Positions 30,833 through 42,434 are shown, counted from the first letter of the stretch. The stretch is 64,000 bases of DNA from Platerodrilus igneus (GCA_036346225.1 JARFIW010001365.1:616001-680000), one strand, 5' to 3'. The notes: generated by a model not told the origin, from the sequence alone. Translations and numbers: made by a program.

Positions 30833-31960
30833 TACTACTGGCAAGACTGAAACCACTGCTGAAAGACAGACTAGAACAATGGGGATTGAAGCAACAGCAC
30901 TCCACCACATTACAAGTCATCCAAGTAATAAACAACATAGCCACAAACTCCAACCGACGAGTAACCACAGACGCCATCGCCCTGGATATCAAAAATGCCT
31001 TTGAATAGGTTTGAATCAACGGACTGCTGTTTAAGCTTGCCACTATTCACAACATTCCGACGCCTTATATCCAATTGATACAAAGTTACCTGACCAACAG
31101 GAAGATACAGGTGAAAGTAGAAGACATCCTGTCACCAGACACTCCCGTCACAGCCGGCGTCCCACAAGAAGGCTGCCTTTCACCTACGCTATTCAATGTA
31201 TACATCCAGGACCTACCATGCCTCAAAAGAGTCTAATGCGCCATGTACACCGACAACACCCTGCTCCTGACAACCGAACAAAACACAAAGGTAACAACAA
31301 CAAGAATACAAAGACAGCTCGACACGCTACCGGATTGGTTTCAACAGTGGAAAATCAACTTAAACGTTCAGAAGATTGAAGCCATATTATTCTCCAGACG
31401 CAGTAAAAGCAAAAACCACCGACACTAAAAAACCAAGAGCTAGTTTGGAGCCAATCAATCAAATACCTAAGGGTGCACATCTACAAGCAATTAACGTTCA
31501 GCACATACGTCACTGAAACGACAAACAAAGCTCGAAGAGCAAAAGGCTTCATTCACGTAATATCGTCCACAAAAATAGACTACCAATGGACATCAGACTC
31601 CAGACTTACAAGATATACTTACGACCCATACTGAGCTACGCATCGGCGGCATGGTACACCTACATTTCAAACACAAACAAAACCAAACTTGAAGCATTCT
31701 GAAACAATACCGTTAGGACTATCATCAGAGCACCATGGTTCCTTAGAAATGAAACCCTAAGGCAGGACCTTAAACTACAAACGCTAGAAAACCTCTTCAA
31801 GACGCTGGCGTCAAGCATATACGAGAAAATCGACAACTGAGATATTGAACACATTCAACACATCGCATCTCCGCTGGATGGAAACCCACACACACGTAAG
31901 AAAACACCCAGAAGCATATTAGATGGCTGAGCCGTAAACACATACACCAAGTACACGAAT
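30833..31960 (+). pseudogene. Jockey ORF2, reverse transcriptase core and C-terminus
   Basis: Recognisable blocks: HSTTLQVIQVINNIATN; the A-motif region TTDAIALDIKNAFE; SYLTNRKIQVKV; VTAGVPQEGCLSPTLFNVY (motif B); then A-M-Y-T-D-N-T-L-L in place of Y-A-D-D; and a C-terminal part ending in the R-W-L-S-R-K type region near 31930. Several stops and a frameshift at about 31430 show it is dead. Confidence 0.75.
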
Positions 31961-32216
31961 CTTCCCGCCAGTAAGACTGGCGTTAAGAAGTGATTTCATA
32001 CCCTCTGCGAGCAGAGAATCAAAGCTTTACTAAACAGTAAAATCAGTTAACAACAAGACAGCCAGAATCAATTAGATTAACTCTGTAAAATGAAGTTGGA
32101 CTTGAGAGGTCTAGGATCGACTAAGCTGATACCTGAAATTCAGTCCTTGTCGATTTTTATTCATGAAATAATTAGGGCCGCCGCTTTCTTACTGATACTA
32201 AGTTGTAGATAAAGTA

Positions 32217-32353
32217 TAGTATACAACTTGCTATAATAAAGGCTACTATTTTCTCTCGGATGATTACTACACTCGCTCACTTTCCTCGCTCGTGTAACAA
32301 CTTTTGTCTTCGAGAATAATAGCCTTCATTATAGCGTCGTTGTATAATACACT
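32217..32353. repeat. long imperfect palindrome 1
   Basis: The left arm carries ACAACTTGCTATAATAAAGG and the right arm its approximate reverse complement (CCTTCATTATAGC..GTTGTATA). The arms are about 60 bp around a core ACTCGCTCACTTTCCTCGCT. Transcribed or single-stranded, this would form one long hairpin. Confidence 0.7.
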
Positions 32354-32755
32354 ATTAAAATCTTAAAGTTTAGCAATATGTTTAAAAGAAATGGCCATTT
32401 ATAGTCTTCAAATGCGACTGCTTTAAATTTATTACCAGAAACTTCAAAAAGGAGATATGAGATTGTCTTTTAAGTTGATAATGGATTTGTAAAAATATCA
32501 AAAAAAAATTTTTCTGAAAATGTTATAATTGCGTAACGTAACAAGTTATCTAATAAGCATGTCTGCAACATTGTGGATGCATTTTTCTATGTTGTGAGCA
32601 ACTCTTACCATTAGTCATAACGTGGATGTAGCAAAATATGATATAATAACCGTAACATTAGTCTATACTCGTAGTAACTATTTATGTATCTTGAAATACA
32701 ATAGCAAAAAGGATATTGCATTTAAAAAATTGATACTGCAGTGGTAGAAAGGTAT

Positions 32756-32872
32756 AGTGTACAAAACGCATGGAATGCCCATTTCTCATTCGTATGATTT
32801 GCAGCACTCGCCTGCGGTTCGTGTTGCAATCTATCATACTCGTGAGAAATGGATATCATTCCATTCTCGTTG
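32756..32872. repeat. long imperfect palindrome 2
   Basis: Arms of about 50 bp (TGGAATGCCCATTTCTCA .. TGAGAAATGGATATCATTCCA, one base trimmed) surround a core CACTCGCCTGCGGTTCGTG. The core style (CACTCGC..CGTG) is like palindrome 1 about 400 bp away, but the arms differ. Confidence 0.7.
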
Positions 32873-33659
32873 TAGAATGTACTACGTCATAGAACCATCT
32901 GCTTAAACCAGCCGCGGCTATTCCATGGGGGCTCAAAGGCTAGAACCCCCCCAGGTTATTTTAAGGAAAGGTACCGTAAATAAACTTTTCGGCATAAATT
33001 AATTCATCGTAGAATGATTACTCAAAACTAAGAGTTCGAATGCATAAATGCTTTCAGCCCGGCATTTTTAAGTAGTCTCAGTAAATAAATTGTAAATGCT
33101 ACGTTTACAATGATGTATGATGCCGGAAACAGATATAAATAGTAAACATATTCCGCCATCGTCCTTTTGTAAGCAACCACATCTAACCGTTTTAATGAAA
33201 ATTAACACCACAATATATAATTCTTTTAAGATTTGTGGTTCAAATGATCAAATGTAACACTGATATTGATATTTTAAAATTATTTAAAACAATTACGTTT
33301 CTCACTATATTCATTTTACATCCAACATTTAAGCAATAATAAATAAATACCTTTCCTAGACATTTTGACAGAGCTCCTTAATTCTCATTAGTACATCGGT
33401 GTAAGCGAGGGTTGATTCTATTGAGCCCGGCTTCAATGCAAATAATAACAGCTTCGGATAGCTTTAATAGGGCTCTCATCATCAGAGCCCTGAGCCACAG
33501 TATCTGTTGGTATTTCAAGGCGTGTTTGTTGTTGTCCGGTACTAATTTGCGTGCACGTAGAGATTATTTCACTTGTTTCCGTTGAAAGTAAAGACCGTGT
33601 CTTGTTTTGTGAGTGTAGTCGTAGTGTATAATTTTGATTATTATTTTGAATTATTCAAG

Positions 33660-36262
33660 ATGACTGAAAATAATATTCGTAATATAGTCGAAATTAATTT
33701 TAAAACTCTTCCATTAGCAGAAAAGTGAAAATTAAGAACCTAGGCTGTCCGACACCGGATTTAAATCTGAAACAGGTAGATAAAGTTGGAAATCGTAGTT
33801 TCACAAAGCATTTTTCAAAAGAAATTTATGAAAAATGTCATTGGATTTCCGGATGCTCTCAATCGAATGCTCTATTTTGTTTTCCTTGCCATTTATTTTA
33901 TTGTGACGGAATGGACAAAACATGGTCGGAAAAAGGCTTTAGAGATCTGAAGCATATAAACGATTGAATAAAAAAGTATGAAATTTGCAAGTACCATATA
34001 AAGTCTTGCACGGATTTGGCTATGCTAGGTTCCGTGAATATTGCGGTTCAGTTAGATTCCGCATATAGGCAGAACATTATGAAGCATAAAAGCAAGTGAC
34101 TAAAAATAGATACATTTTAAAAAAAAATAACAATTGTGGAAAGTTGGAATTGGCATTGCGAGGACACAATGAAAAAGAAGAATCCAAAAACCGTGGAATT
34201 TTGTTAGAATTAATTGATTTTACTTCGGAATTGGATGTTATTTTAAAAGAACATTTACACAAAGCGAGTGTATTTAAAAGTACATCTAAAACTATGCAAA
34301 ACGAAATTTTAGAAAGCATGCTTGCAGTGTGTCGTCAAGAAATTCAAGATCAAATTACAGGTAGTGAATTTTTGTCAATTCAATGCGATGAGACGACTGA
34401 CATTTCAAATCAATGCCAAATGGTAATTATAGTTAGATATTTTTACAGTGGAAATATTTATGAGAGATTTTAGATATTTCTACGAGTAATAGATAAAACA
34501 GCTAACGGTTTAACGGAGTGTATTGAGCAGGAATTGGATAAATTAATATTAAGCTCGCATCTAAACCAATTGCTCAAACTTATGACGGTACAAATGTTAC
34601 GAGTGGTTCTGCTAGTGTAGTTCAATCAAAAATAAAACTTAAATATAAAAATGCTCATTTTGTTCACTGTTATGCCCATCAATTAAATTTAATTAGCAGA
34701 AAGCAATTAGTCAAAATGCTAATGTTAAAATTTTTTTTGCTAATTTATTCGCAATTCCTGCTTTTTTTTCTCATTTTACTTACAGGTGTGATGTGCTAAA
34801 AAAATAATGAAGCAAAAATTGCCCACTGTTGCTGCCACACGTTGGAATTATAGTATTCGTATTGTAAACGTCGTATATGAGAATAGAGAAAAACTAATCG
34901 AAATAGAATCTATTTTTTTGCATGACTCTTTTATTACTTAAAATACAAGTAAAATTTACAAGTCATTCCTGATCAGAAATTGTGTGTAATGATAACAAAT
35001 ACCCTGGGTGTATATTTTTGAAACTTAAATTCTATTATTTTATTTTCAGTAAATATTTTTGAGGACACAAACGGTGTCCATGTTGTGCATTTGTTTGTTC
35101 ACAGGTTAAGTCGAGACATCTGTATGACATCTGGTGTTTGAGATTTTGGTAAGTGTTTTAAAAGAGTGAAATTCAGGTTTTATGGCCATATTAGTGGTGT
35201 TGATATAAGGCTTTCGCACTCTCCTAATACAAGCACAGTTAATTTTTGTAGTTTGTTGTATTGAAAAATACGGTGGCGCTCATTATTTATATTTTTGGTC
35301 ATTTGACAACCCATGACCCCAGCTCATGATCTACCCAGAGCTAACACTCTACTAGCCGTTTATGTCTAAAGAGTTTTTTTTTTCCTCAAGCCGTTTTTCA
35401 TCCAACTTTACCTTGGGCTTTCATTGTTAATAAGAAATTCTCGCCTTTGTGATATCAGGTAAGGGTTTAGGAAATATAAAGGTGCAATTTGTTATCTAAT
35501 ATTCACGAAGGTAAAAAATTAATTTTTGTTTTCAATGTTGACATACTATTTAATCAGTTTCAAGCTAGAGATACAAACAGTGTTGCACTGAAGGGAAAAA
35601 TGGAAGACTTTTAAAGGATAATAGCATCTCCTAGAAATTCAACTGATGAGATAGAAAAAAATATAATCTGTAATGATACTAAACGAAGAAAAATTAGTAA
35701 CGTGGAAAATCGGAATTTAATTGCTAAAGAAGTGTGCAATACAATAGTTGTTCAGATGAAGGACAGACTCTCATACCGAACTCATTTAGAAGCCGCATTT
35801 TTAGTAGACGTAACTAATTTGGATACTTACTCAAAAAAATTTCCAACAGCGCAGTTCCAATCGATTGTTAAGTGTTATCCGATGTTACAGCCAGACAAAT
35901 TGAGGACTGAATTGGAAGTGATGTACTCAAGAACGGATTTTAAAAATATTTTAGGCGCCCTAAACATGCTTTCCTGGTTGGCCCAAAATAGGTTAAACGA
36001 AACATTTGGCGAAACAATAAAATTATTAAAAATTATAGTCACCACCCCAATGTCCACTGCCGAATCTGAAAGATGTTTTTCAACTCTTAATAGCATTAAA
36101 ACTTATCTAAGGGACACAATGACCGAAGAACGTCTTAATGCCTTAGCAATGATGTCAGTCAACAAAAACTTAATACATAACATCAACAATTTTGACGAAA
36201 AAGTTATAGACCATTTTATTGCTCAGAAAGAGAGAAGGCTTGATTTCGTTTACAAGCGGTAA
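33660..36262 (+). pseudogene. hAT transposase, ZMYM1-like, with stops and an insertion
   Basis: Pieces in order: a TTF-type zinc-finger region (33725-33967; K-C-H-W-I-S-G-C then A-L-F-C-F-P-C-H-L-F); 34096-34473 with SIQCDETTDISNQCQMVIIV, the first catalytic Asp block; HFVHCYAHQLNLI-like sequence near 34660; ATRWNYSIRIVN near 34840; then, after the foreign segment, 35702-36262 with T-P-M-S-T-A-E-S-E-R-C-F-S-T-L-N, the hAT C-terminal dimerisation domain including the catalytic Glu. Stops and shifts at 33967, 34473 and near 34560 inactivate it. The C-terminal 186-codon frame is intact and well preserved. Confidence 0.85.
34983..35501 (+). mobile_element. foreign segment in hAT with family A module (copy A4)
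   Basis: The hAT frame is lost after about 34930 and resumes near 35500 (NVDILFNQFQ). Between them, 35257-35443 closely matches the family A module of copy A2, beginning TGTATTGAAAAATACGGTGG. A plausible start is TGTAATGATAAC at 34983. No target duplication could be found, so the copy is probably internally deleted and its ends are uncertain. Confidence 0.5.
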
Positions 36263-36471
36263 AATTATTATTACGTGACAATTAGAGTACAGTGTGTGAC
36301 TTTTTGTACATAAACCTATAAACAAGTATACAAAAATTAATGGGTCTGTGTGAGTGACTAGGCTGAATACACCAAACCACTGAAAATGAGTGTTGCTTAT
36401 GTTATCTTGTACTATATTCATGCCATAAGCAGTTAGAGCCCCTCAAAAAAAATCACCACGAGCCGCCACTG

Positions 36472-36795
36472 ACTTAAACAAATAACTGTTGGTTGACATT
36501 GCGTCAACACGCCGATATGACCGTTTTGAAATAACACCGCGTTATCGCCTTTCTCCATCCGGATCAACGCGTTGTTAACTCTAGTTTGACCAAATTCGGC
36601 ATTCAAGGAATTGAAGGGATACGTCGCAGAAAATTGCAACGGGTATGCCATAAATTTGTTGATTAAGTTTCGGTTTGAAACAACTCTCAGTGGTATATTG
36701 CTGAAGGTATCAGTGGGAAGACAACCACTCACACTTGTATCATTTGCACGAAGAGCCATCGTATGTTTGTAAAAATACACTATACTTTCGTACAA
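36472..36795 (-). pseudogene. unrecognised ORF fragment interrupted by the hAT
   Basis: A minus-strand open frame (ATG at 36759) runs for about 95 codons into the hAT terminus at 36471. It contains phrases such as GCLPTDTFSNIPLRVVSNRN, KFMAYPLQFSATYPFN and NNALIRMEKGDNAVLFQNGH. Composition is protein-like and unlike random AT-rich frames, with no low complexity. On the other side of the hAT (below 32908) the same frame continues only about 16 codons before a stop. I do not recognise the family; a viral or TE structural protein remnant is possible. Confidence 0.4.
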
Positions 36796-36889
36796 CAGAT
36801 ATCTGCTTTATCCATTCAAGTTGATAGAAAGTAGTAGAAGTGATTGGGGGAAGTAATAAGGAGCAGCCCAGATTACAGTCACGACCGAA

Positions 36890-37225
36890 AGTAGGTCAGT
36901 AGGTTTACAATCTTCTACATGTAAGACAGTTATACAATTTTACGAAAAAAGGTCAGTAGGTAAATGAGCTTAGGAAGTATGTCAGTAGGTCAACACCCAT
37001 TGCAAGTAGGTTAGTTTACAATCTTACAAAAACAGGTCGGTTGGTAAATGAGCTTAGCAAGTATGACAATAGGTCAACGCCAATTGGAAGTAGATCAGTT
37101 ATACAATCTTCCGAATAAAGGTCAGTAGGTCAATGAGCTTAGGAGGTATGTCAGTAGGTCAACACCAGGTAGGTCAGTTGGAGGTAGGTCAGTGTCAAGA
37201 TCTTACGAAAACAGGTCAGTAATGA
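36890..37225. repeat. minisatellite, about 84-bp unit, roughly four units
   Basis: Units start AGGTCAGTAGGTAAATGAGC and pass through TATGTCAGTAGGTCAACACC and TACAATCTTACAAAA. Starts are near 36893, 36950, 37035 and 37118, with a fragment at 37215. Unit 4 has an extra AGGTCAGT insertion. Confidence 0.75.
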
Positions 37226-37239
37226 GCATTCCCATAGAA

Positions 37240-37385
37240 GCGCGTGAAGACCATCGATCCTGAACAAGCAGTGTACGCTTCAACGTCGACTTATCCTTCA
37301 TAAGCGCGGGAATCCAACGTTCAACAAACGCACCACCAAGCCATCATTTACCTCGACTTGCAACAGTCGAATTATGTGAAACGAG
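37240..37385. repeat. fragment of a satellite-like dispersed repeat
   Basis: It shares CATAAGCGCGGGAATCCAAC, then ACTTGCAAC..TCGAAT..GTGAAACGA, with the array at 40600-41080. It directly precedes the BEL/Pao integrase. Confidence 0.55.
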
Positions 37386-38158
37386 AACTACGAGAACTAC
37401 TGACGCATTTATAGTTTGTTTTGCCAGATTTGTTTCTCGTAGAGGCACTCCGTCTACTTTATTTTCTGACTGTGGTACCAACTTTGTTGGTGCATCTCGT
37501 GAATTAAAGAAAGCCAGAGCTTGGCTTTTGCAAAATAAAGACCAACTTTACACCAACTTCACCTCGCTGCAAGTTGCTTGGAAATTCAATCCCCCTCAAA
37601 GCCTGAATTTTGACGGCATTTAGGATTTTTGTGTCAAATCCTCCTAAGGTTTATTACTTTGCCTTGTCGGAAATCGAACCTTCACTTTTGAAGAATAGAG
37701 CACTGTTTTTATTAGAATTGAAGCCGTTTTAACAGTCATCTATTGTGTTTTCTATCTTGGGATCCTAATGATGGTACAGACTATCTCTCCCCAGGGCATT
37801 TTTTAATAGGTGCTCCAATTTTGGGTTTTCCAGAAATGCCAATTCCCATATGTCACTTCGTAATCGTTGGCAACTACTTTGACAAATTTTGTCGTCATTT
37901 TGGAAACGCTGGTCCAAAGAAAATTTAAGCTCCCATTTTCCGCGACCAAAATGGAACACTTCCATACCCAACCGGCAACCCGGACAAGTAGTACTTTTAT
38001 CCGGGCCGTCGACTTCTCCTCTTTCTTGGCCTATCGCTCGGGTAGAACAAGTCTTTCCAGGACCGGACAGTGTAGTACGTGTTACTTCCGTTCGAACTTC
38101 CGGCACTATTTTTGAGCGTCCAGTTAATAAACTAGTTACCCTCCCCATGGTTGATTAA
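37385..38158 (+). pseudogene. BEL/Pao integrase remnant
   Basis: It reads F-A-R-F-V-S-R-R-G-T-P-S-T-L-F-S-D-C-G-T-N-F-V-G-A (second catalytic Asp block), W-K-F-N-P-P-Q, YLSPGHFLIGAPI, then in another frame FWKRWSKENL, VEQVFPGPDSVVRV and RPVNKLVTLP. This succession is typical of the C-terminal half of BEL/Pao integrase. A stop at 37621, a deletion after it (the catalytic Glu block is missing) and a frameshift near 37870 make it dead. Confidence 0.8.
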
Positions 38159-38374
38159 ACCAACCATGCAAATCAATTCTTGTCACGTTTTTCTCATTTT
38201 GTTTAGGTTTATTTTTCAATATAATTTAGTTTAATTTAAATAAAATCACGGCCCTCTTATCCCGCATACTCCTTTCACTCTCGTACAGCAGCGCGTAATC
38301 TGTAGTCCCGGTTTGGAGGAAATGCCAAACCACCTCTTTCTCCGTCCTTAAAAATATTCTATTTTAGGTGGACG

Positions 38375-38680
38375 GTTATGTTCGCGCCATCTAGTGCCGT
38401 AATGATCGTGCATCAAAAATATAAAAAACATAAGTGATAAGAGTGGACAGTGTTTTGACGGACTTCAAAGCATACGGTCTTTTTCGAGTTTCAAACTCTG
38501 CTTTGTGTAGTTCACACCACTTAATTTGGTAAGTTTAGCCACTTCCTCAGTTATGATTTTTCAATGCTAATTTGTACATGTCGTCAATGTTTGTAAGATA
38601 ATACGCATATGACCGGCCACACGCCAAAACACGGGTGATAGCCCTTGATAAGTGATGAAAAGTGAGGTAGGAACATAAAC
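38375..38680 (+). mobile_element. BEL/Pao 3' LTR, partial
   Basis: After a purine-rich AGGTGGACGGTTA, the sequence TGTTCGCGCCATCTAGTG begins at about 38374. It matches the usual start of insect BEL/Pao LTRs from memory and lies at the right distance downstream of the integrase. The end of the LTR is not defined. 38680-39110 shows no further feature. Confidence 0.55.
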
Positions 38681-39114
38681 TCTTTAAGTGCTTAGTTTAT
38701 GAGATGTAGCTTGTTAAAGTTGGAGAAAAAAATTATTTTATGGTTATATTTCGTAAACTGCTTTATATTTACTTTCAAACTTCGCACTCAGATTTTTTAT
38801 TTGAGGCTTAAAAGTTTAGCAAAAACTGTTCTTAGAATATGTTGTCCAGTGGCGCATTATAGAGGGTGGCGATGCCTTCGAACCCCCTATTTTCTACGAC
38901 ACTGACAAAATTACTATTTTTCTAATTTTATTTAAATCTGTGTCTATCCATGATACAAAAAGTCATAAACTTCAATTATGCTAAAATCAACAGTTTTCGT
39001 AATATTTAGCTTTATACAGAAGTGTACAACTATTTATTAGTAGTTATTACAAGTATTGGCAGAAATTAAAATACAACAAAATAAGAAATACTAAACCTTA
39101 CAATAATCCTTCAA

Positions 39115-40085
39115 ATTGTTGACCATCAACTTGATAGCAGAGCCTCTAACGTTTCTGTATTTCCGTACGTGTCGTTGTAAAAATAATTAGATCAGACGGA
39201 ATAATTGCTGCAGTGGGTTAAATTCTTCTTATTAACTTCTTTCGTTTTAACAATGATATTGTAAACTAAAGTTTACATAAAAAGAAATCTACGGAGTTTA
39301 GATCAGGTCATCTCGCAGGCCACACATTTGCTTCCCCGGACGATCCATTTTTCCTGAAACCGCCTATCTAAGTAGTCTCAGGAAGATCTACCCTAATGAA
39401 TGAATGCTCCGTCATACTGAAACCATAAGTTAGATCTAATGTATAACAGCACATCTTCTAAAAGTTCATCAAAAGTTTCTTGTAAAAAACGCGTGTAAAT
39501 TGCTCCATTTACTTTATTTGGTAAAATATATGGTCCAACTAAACCATCTCCGACAATACCTGCCCATACATTTATTGAAAATTTACTTAGGAATTCACGT
39601 TGGTGAATACAATGGAAGTTTTCTTCATCCCAAACGTGGCTGTTTCGGTAATTGAAAATTCCCTCTATCGGAAATTTTGTTTTATCCGTGTTTTGAACAT
39701 ATTTTGAAAAATAGCAATTCTCACGACATTCATCATTATAACAATTAGAAAATTTTGCACGTAGTGCCTAATCTTATGATTTTAAAACTTGCACTTTAGT
39801 AAATTTAAAGGGCTGTAACAATTGTTTTGCAAAACTTTCCATACAATACTACTATTGTTTTACTTGTTGTTCTAGTATTTAAAGACCGTCTCTTAAAAAT
39901 GTTATTCAATAATGCTTCTTCGATGTGAACAGTTTTTGAATTTCTTTGCCTTCCTGTGCCATTCCTTTTAATTATTAAATTTCCAGTTTCCCATAGTTTT
40001 CTCTCAATGCTAGCAAAAAATGAGTGATGAGGTGATTGCAATTAAGGAATTTTTGTTCGTACAACAGTACCGACATCTCACAAAA
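39115..40085 (-). pseudogene. mariner-type transposase remnant
   Basis: Minus strand: the N-terminal helix-turn-helix region ERKLWETGNLIIKRNGTGRQ (about 39935-40000), then F-S-I-N-V-W-A-G-I-V-G-D-G-L-V-G-P-Y near 39535-39590, AIYTRFLQETFDELLEDV, NLWFQYDGAFIH (about 39420) and LDRRFQEKWIVRG (about 39350). Conserved blocks are in order but broken by stops and frameshifts. It is the same general transposase type as 1-490 and clearly a different, diverged copy. Confidence 0.7.
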
Positions 40086-40590
40086 TTTTGAGCTTCTCCA
40101 TATATAATAACATGTCGATCATTTCTTCAAATAAAAAACTATTGTTTCAGAGAGAATTTAAAAACCTGTATAACGTTTGAAAATTCAATAAAAACACAAA
40201 ATATTTATACAATACAAAACAGTCAGAAAAAATTATTGAGGTACGCCTTCTAGATTTGCTTAGAAGTTGTTACAGTAATATTAGTAAGCGGCCCAATTTG
40301 TACACTTTTATTTAAAGCTAAATACCTATTCTTTTCTAAAACAATTGATTTTAGTAAGTATTTATGAAAGGTGTAATGTTCTGAACTTAGTGAAATGTCC
40401 TCACAGATTCAATACACTCAGTAACAATTCTTTATTAATTATCCAATCGATACAATTACAAATTATCACTTGACCAAGCTGCTCATTACCGAATGCCCTC
40501 ATCCGATCACCAAGGAGGTGACCAATGCCGTGCATTCCCACCCCTAATGATAGTGTATGTGTGCTGGGAGGAAAGCGTTACAGAAATACA
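40086..40590. other. no feature recognised
   Basis: AT-rich; no convincing frame or repeat partner. Confidence 0.4.
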
Positions 40591-40599
40591 TTACAATAT

Positions 40600-41080
40600 A
40601 TTATTCCCTTAAAATCGCAACAACAATCCCTCCTCAACAACATTGCGTGGAAGGCGAGAAAACAAATACAATCACATCCTTCAAATTACAGCCGGAAAAA
40701 GCGAAAACACAAAGAGCATCCGAAATCAACGATCAACTACCCTAATCAAGCAGTACCCGCTGTAACGGCTCCTCATCCGTCATAAGCGTGGGAAGGTCAA
40801 AAAAAACACCACAACACTTCACTGAACCCGACTTGCAGCGCTCGAATAAAGCGAAACGAAAAACACTGGAAAACAAATTCAATGAAATCCTCCAACATAC
40901 AAGCAGTGCCCGCTTTATCCCGGTCATCCGTCATAAGCGCGAGAATCTAACATTCAACGAACCCACCATCGACAGGTCACTGTCTCGGACTTGCAACGCT
41001 CGAATCACGCGAAAATACGCCGGAAAATAAAGTCAACTACATACTCCAAGAAACAACCACAAAAAAAGCGAGAAACAATC
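40600..41080. repeat. satellite-like tandem array, period 151-158 bp
   Basis: Two to three units: CATAAGCG recurs at 40781 and 40932, and ACTTGCA.CGCTCGAAT at 40831 and 40989. A further partial unit lies to the left (GAAAACACAAAGAGCATCCG near 40703). The sequence continues past the RTE insertion at 42435. The frames across it are spurious. Confidence 0.65.
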
Positions 41081-41081
41081 A

Positions 41082-42434
41082 TCATAATTTTGTTTTCGAC
41101 CTTACTTAAGGCCGGTTTGACGCAGCTCGAACTTCTTTTCTATTCTGTGCTAATCTAAAAAGTTTTACGTACCCTTCACAACCTACGTTTCTAATAATTT
41201 GACTAATATAGCTTGGTCTAGGTCTTTCTATATTCTTCTACCTTTTTCTTATCTACCTGGCTCTACATAGATATTAGCAACCTGATGGTTGTTGTTAAAG
41301 AACTGCGACATGTTTACATGATTTCCATTTATAAGGAAGTCAAATTTTACCTGGTTAACCCCTCCAAAAAAGGAAAAGTGTTAAATGATATGTTATGGTG
41401 AGGCTTAAGCAGCGAATCTCTGCCAATATGCCAGACAGCTAACTAATTGTGAGTTATGTCATAGTGACATTTAGTTAACTAATTTTTATTTATTTTGTTT
41501 TAGAAATTACTTAAGGTCGGTTTGTCGCAGTTCTAATTTCTTTTCTATGCTGAGCTAGTATAAAAAGGTCTACATACCCTTCACAACCTAAATTTCTAAT
41601 AATTTGACTAATATAGCTTTGTCTAGGTCTGTCCACTCAATTTTTATTTGGTAGTCTATAATCTAAGACCTTACTAAATAGTCCCTCATGTCTTAACTGG
41701 TGCCCTATCATTATATCTCTCCTGGCATTTAATTGTTTCCACATAGAGGGTTCCTCACCTATCCTTTTATAAACTGCCTCATTTGTTACTCAAACTGTCT
41801 AACTAATCTTTTATAATACCAAATTTCAAAAGCTTCTATCTTTATTTCTCCAAGTCTCACTACTGTATAATAGAATGCTCCATAGGTACGACTTTAAAAA
41901 AACTATTAGTAAGCCTTTCTTTTTTAAAAATATTTTTCTAGCTTGAGCTATTCCAGCTACTATATCCCTTCTGCTGCGTCCGTCCTTTGTAATTATACTA
42001 CCTAAATAGCAAAATTCATCCACCTCCTCTAACTCGGTATTGCCCATTTTTAATTTTGGTTTAGAACTGGGCTGTAACTCACTTGTCATTGTCTTTGTCT
42101 TTCCTGAGTTAATTCTCATACTATAGTTACTTTGTGTTATCTCATCTAAAATATTTAAAAACTCTCCTAACTCTTTTCTAGACTCTGCCATAATGGCTAT
42201 ATCACCTGCAAAACGTAGCATGTTTATTTTCTGTTCTTATACACTAGTACCTATCTCTCTTCTCTCTTTAGCTAAGTTTAAAGCTTTCTCAATATAAACA
42301 TAAAAAATCAAGGGAGATAGTATATAGCCCTGTCTAACACCATTTCTAATCTTAGCTTCCATTTCTATTTCATCAAATCTAATTACTACGCCTTGGTTTT
42401 TATATAGACTGTAAATAATTGTTCTATCTCTATG
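41082..42434 (-). mobile_element. RTE-type LINE, 5'-truncated, inserted in the satellite
   Basis: On the minus strand the reverse transcriptase part reads QGYILSPLIF-type motif B, then MLRFAGDIAIMAESRKELGE (catalytic F-A-D-D changed to F-A-G-D), NSGKTKTM and EFCYLGSIITKDGRS, ending near L-L-Y-S-S-E-T-W. A long 3' untranslated region ends ..AAAATTATGATGATTG at 41082, the short ATG-type tail of RTE elements. Flanks read GCGAGAA on both sides, a target duplication within the satellite repeat. The 3' region contains an internal duplication with a period of about 405 bp (41104 against 41508). Confidence 0.75.

Larger units (their letters stand above)
21790..32150 (+). mobile_element. Jockey-type LINE, shattered by nested insertions
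   Basis: ORF1, endonuclease and reverse-transcriptase pieces appear in order on the plus strand: 21978-23110, 24520-24918, 26794-27165, 28130-28965 and 30833-31960. They are separated by SINEs and LTR-like insertions. Removing these leaves about 4.5 kb, a normal length for a Jockey element. The 5' leader probably starts near 21790 and the 3' untranslated part ends near 32150. All coding parts have stops, and the usual Y-A-D-D catalytic box reads Y-T-D-N. Confidence 0.75.
32909..36471 (+). mobile_element. hAT element (ZMYM1-like transposase), defective
   Basis: Terminal inverted repeats: left CAGCCGCGGCT, right (minus strand) CAGTGGCGGCT. They are flanked by 8-bp target duplications GCTTAAAC (32901-32908) and ACTTAAAC (36472-36479), 7 of 8 identical. 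The 3.56-kb body holds a decayed transposase, itself split by a foreign segment (about 34983-35500). The right terminus reads into, and therefore interrupts, an ORF on the minus strand. Confidence 0.85.

Noticed and set aside
36890..37225. CRISPR-like array
   Set aside because: Units of about 84 bp are repeated along their whole length without unique spacers, and the context is eukaryotic.
38848..38900. CAGTGGCGCATTATAGAGGG as a second hAT terminus
   Set aside because: It resembles a hAT end, but no matching inverted end or 8-bp duplication was found nearby.
40525..41030. Plus-strand frames across the satellite array
   Set aside because: They follow the tandem repeat without frame conservation between units.
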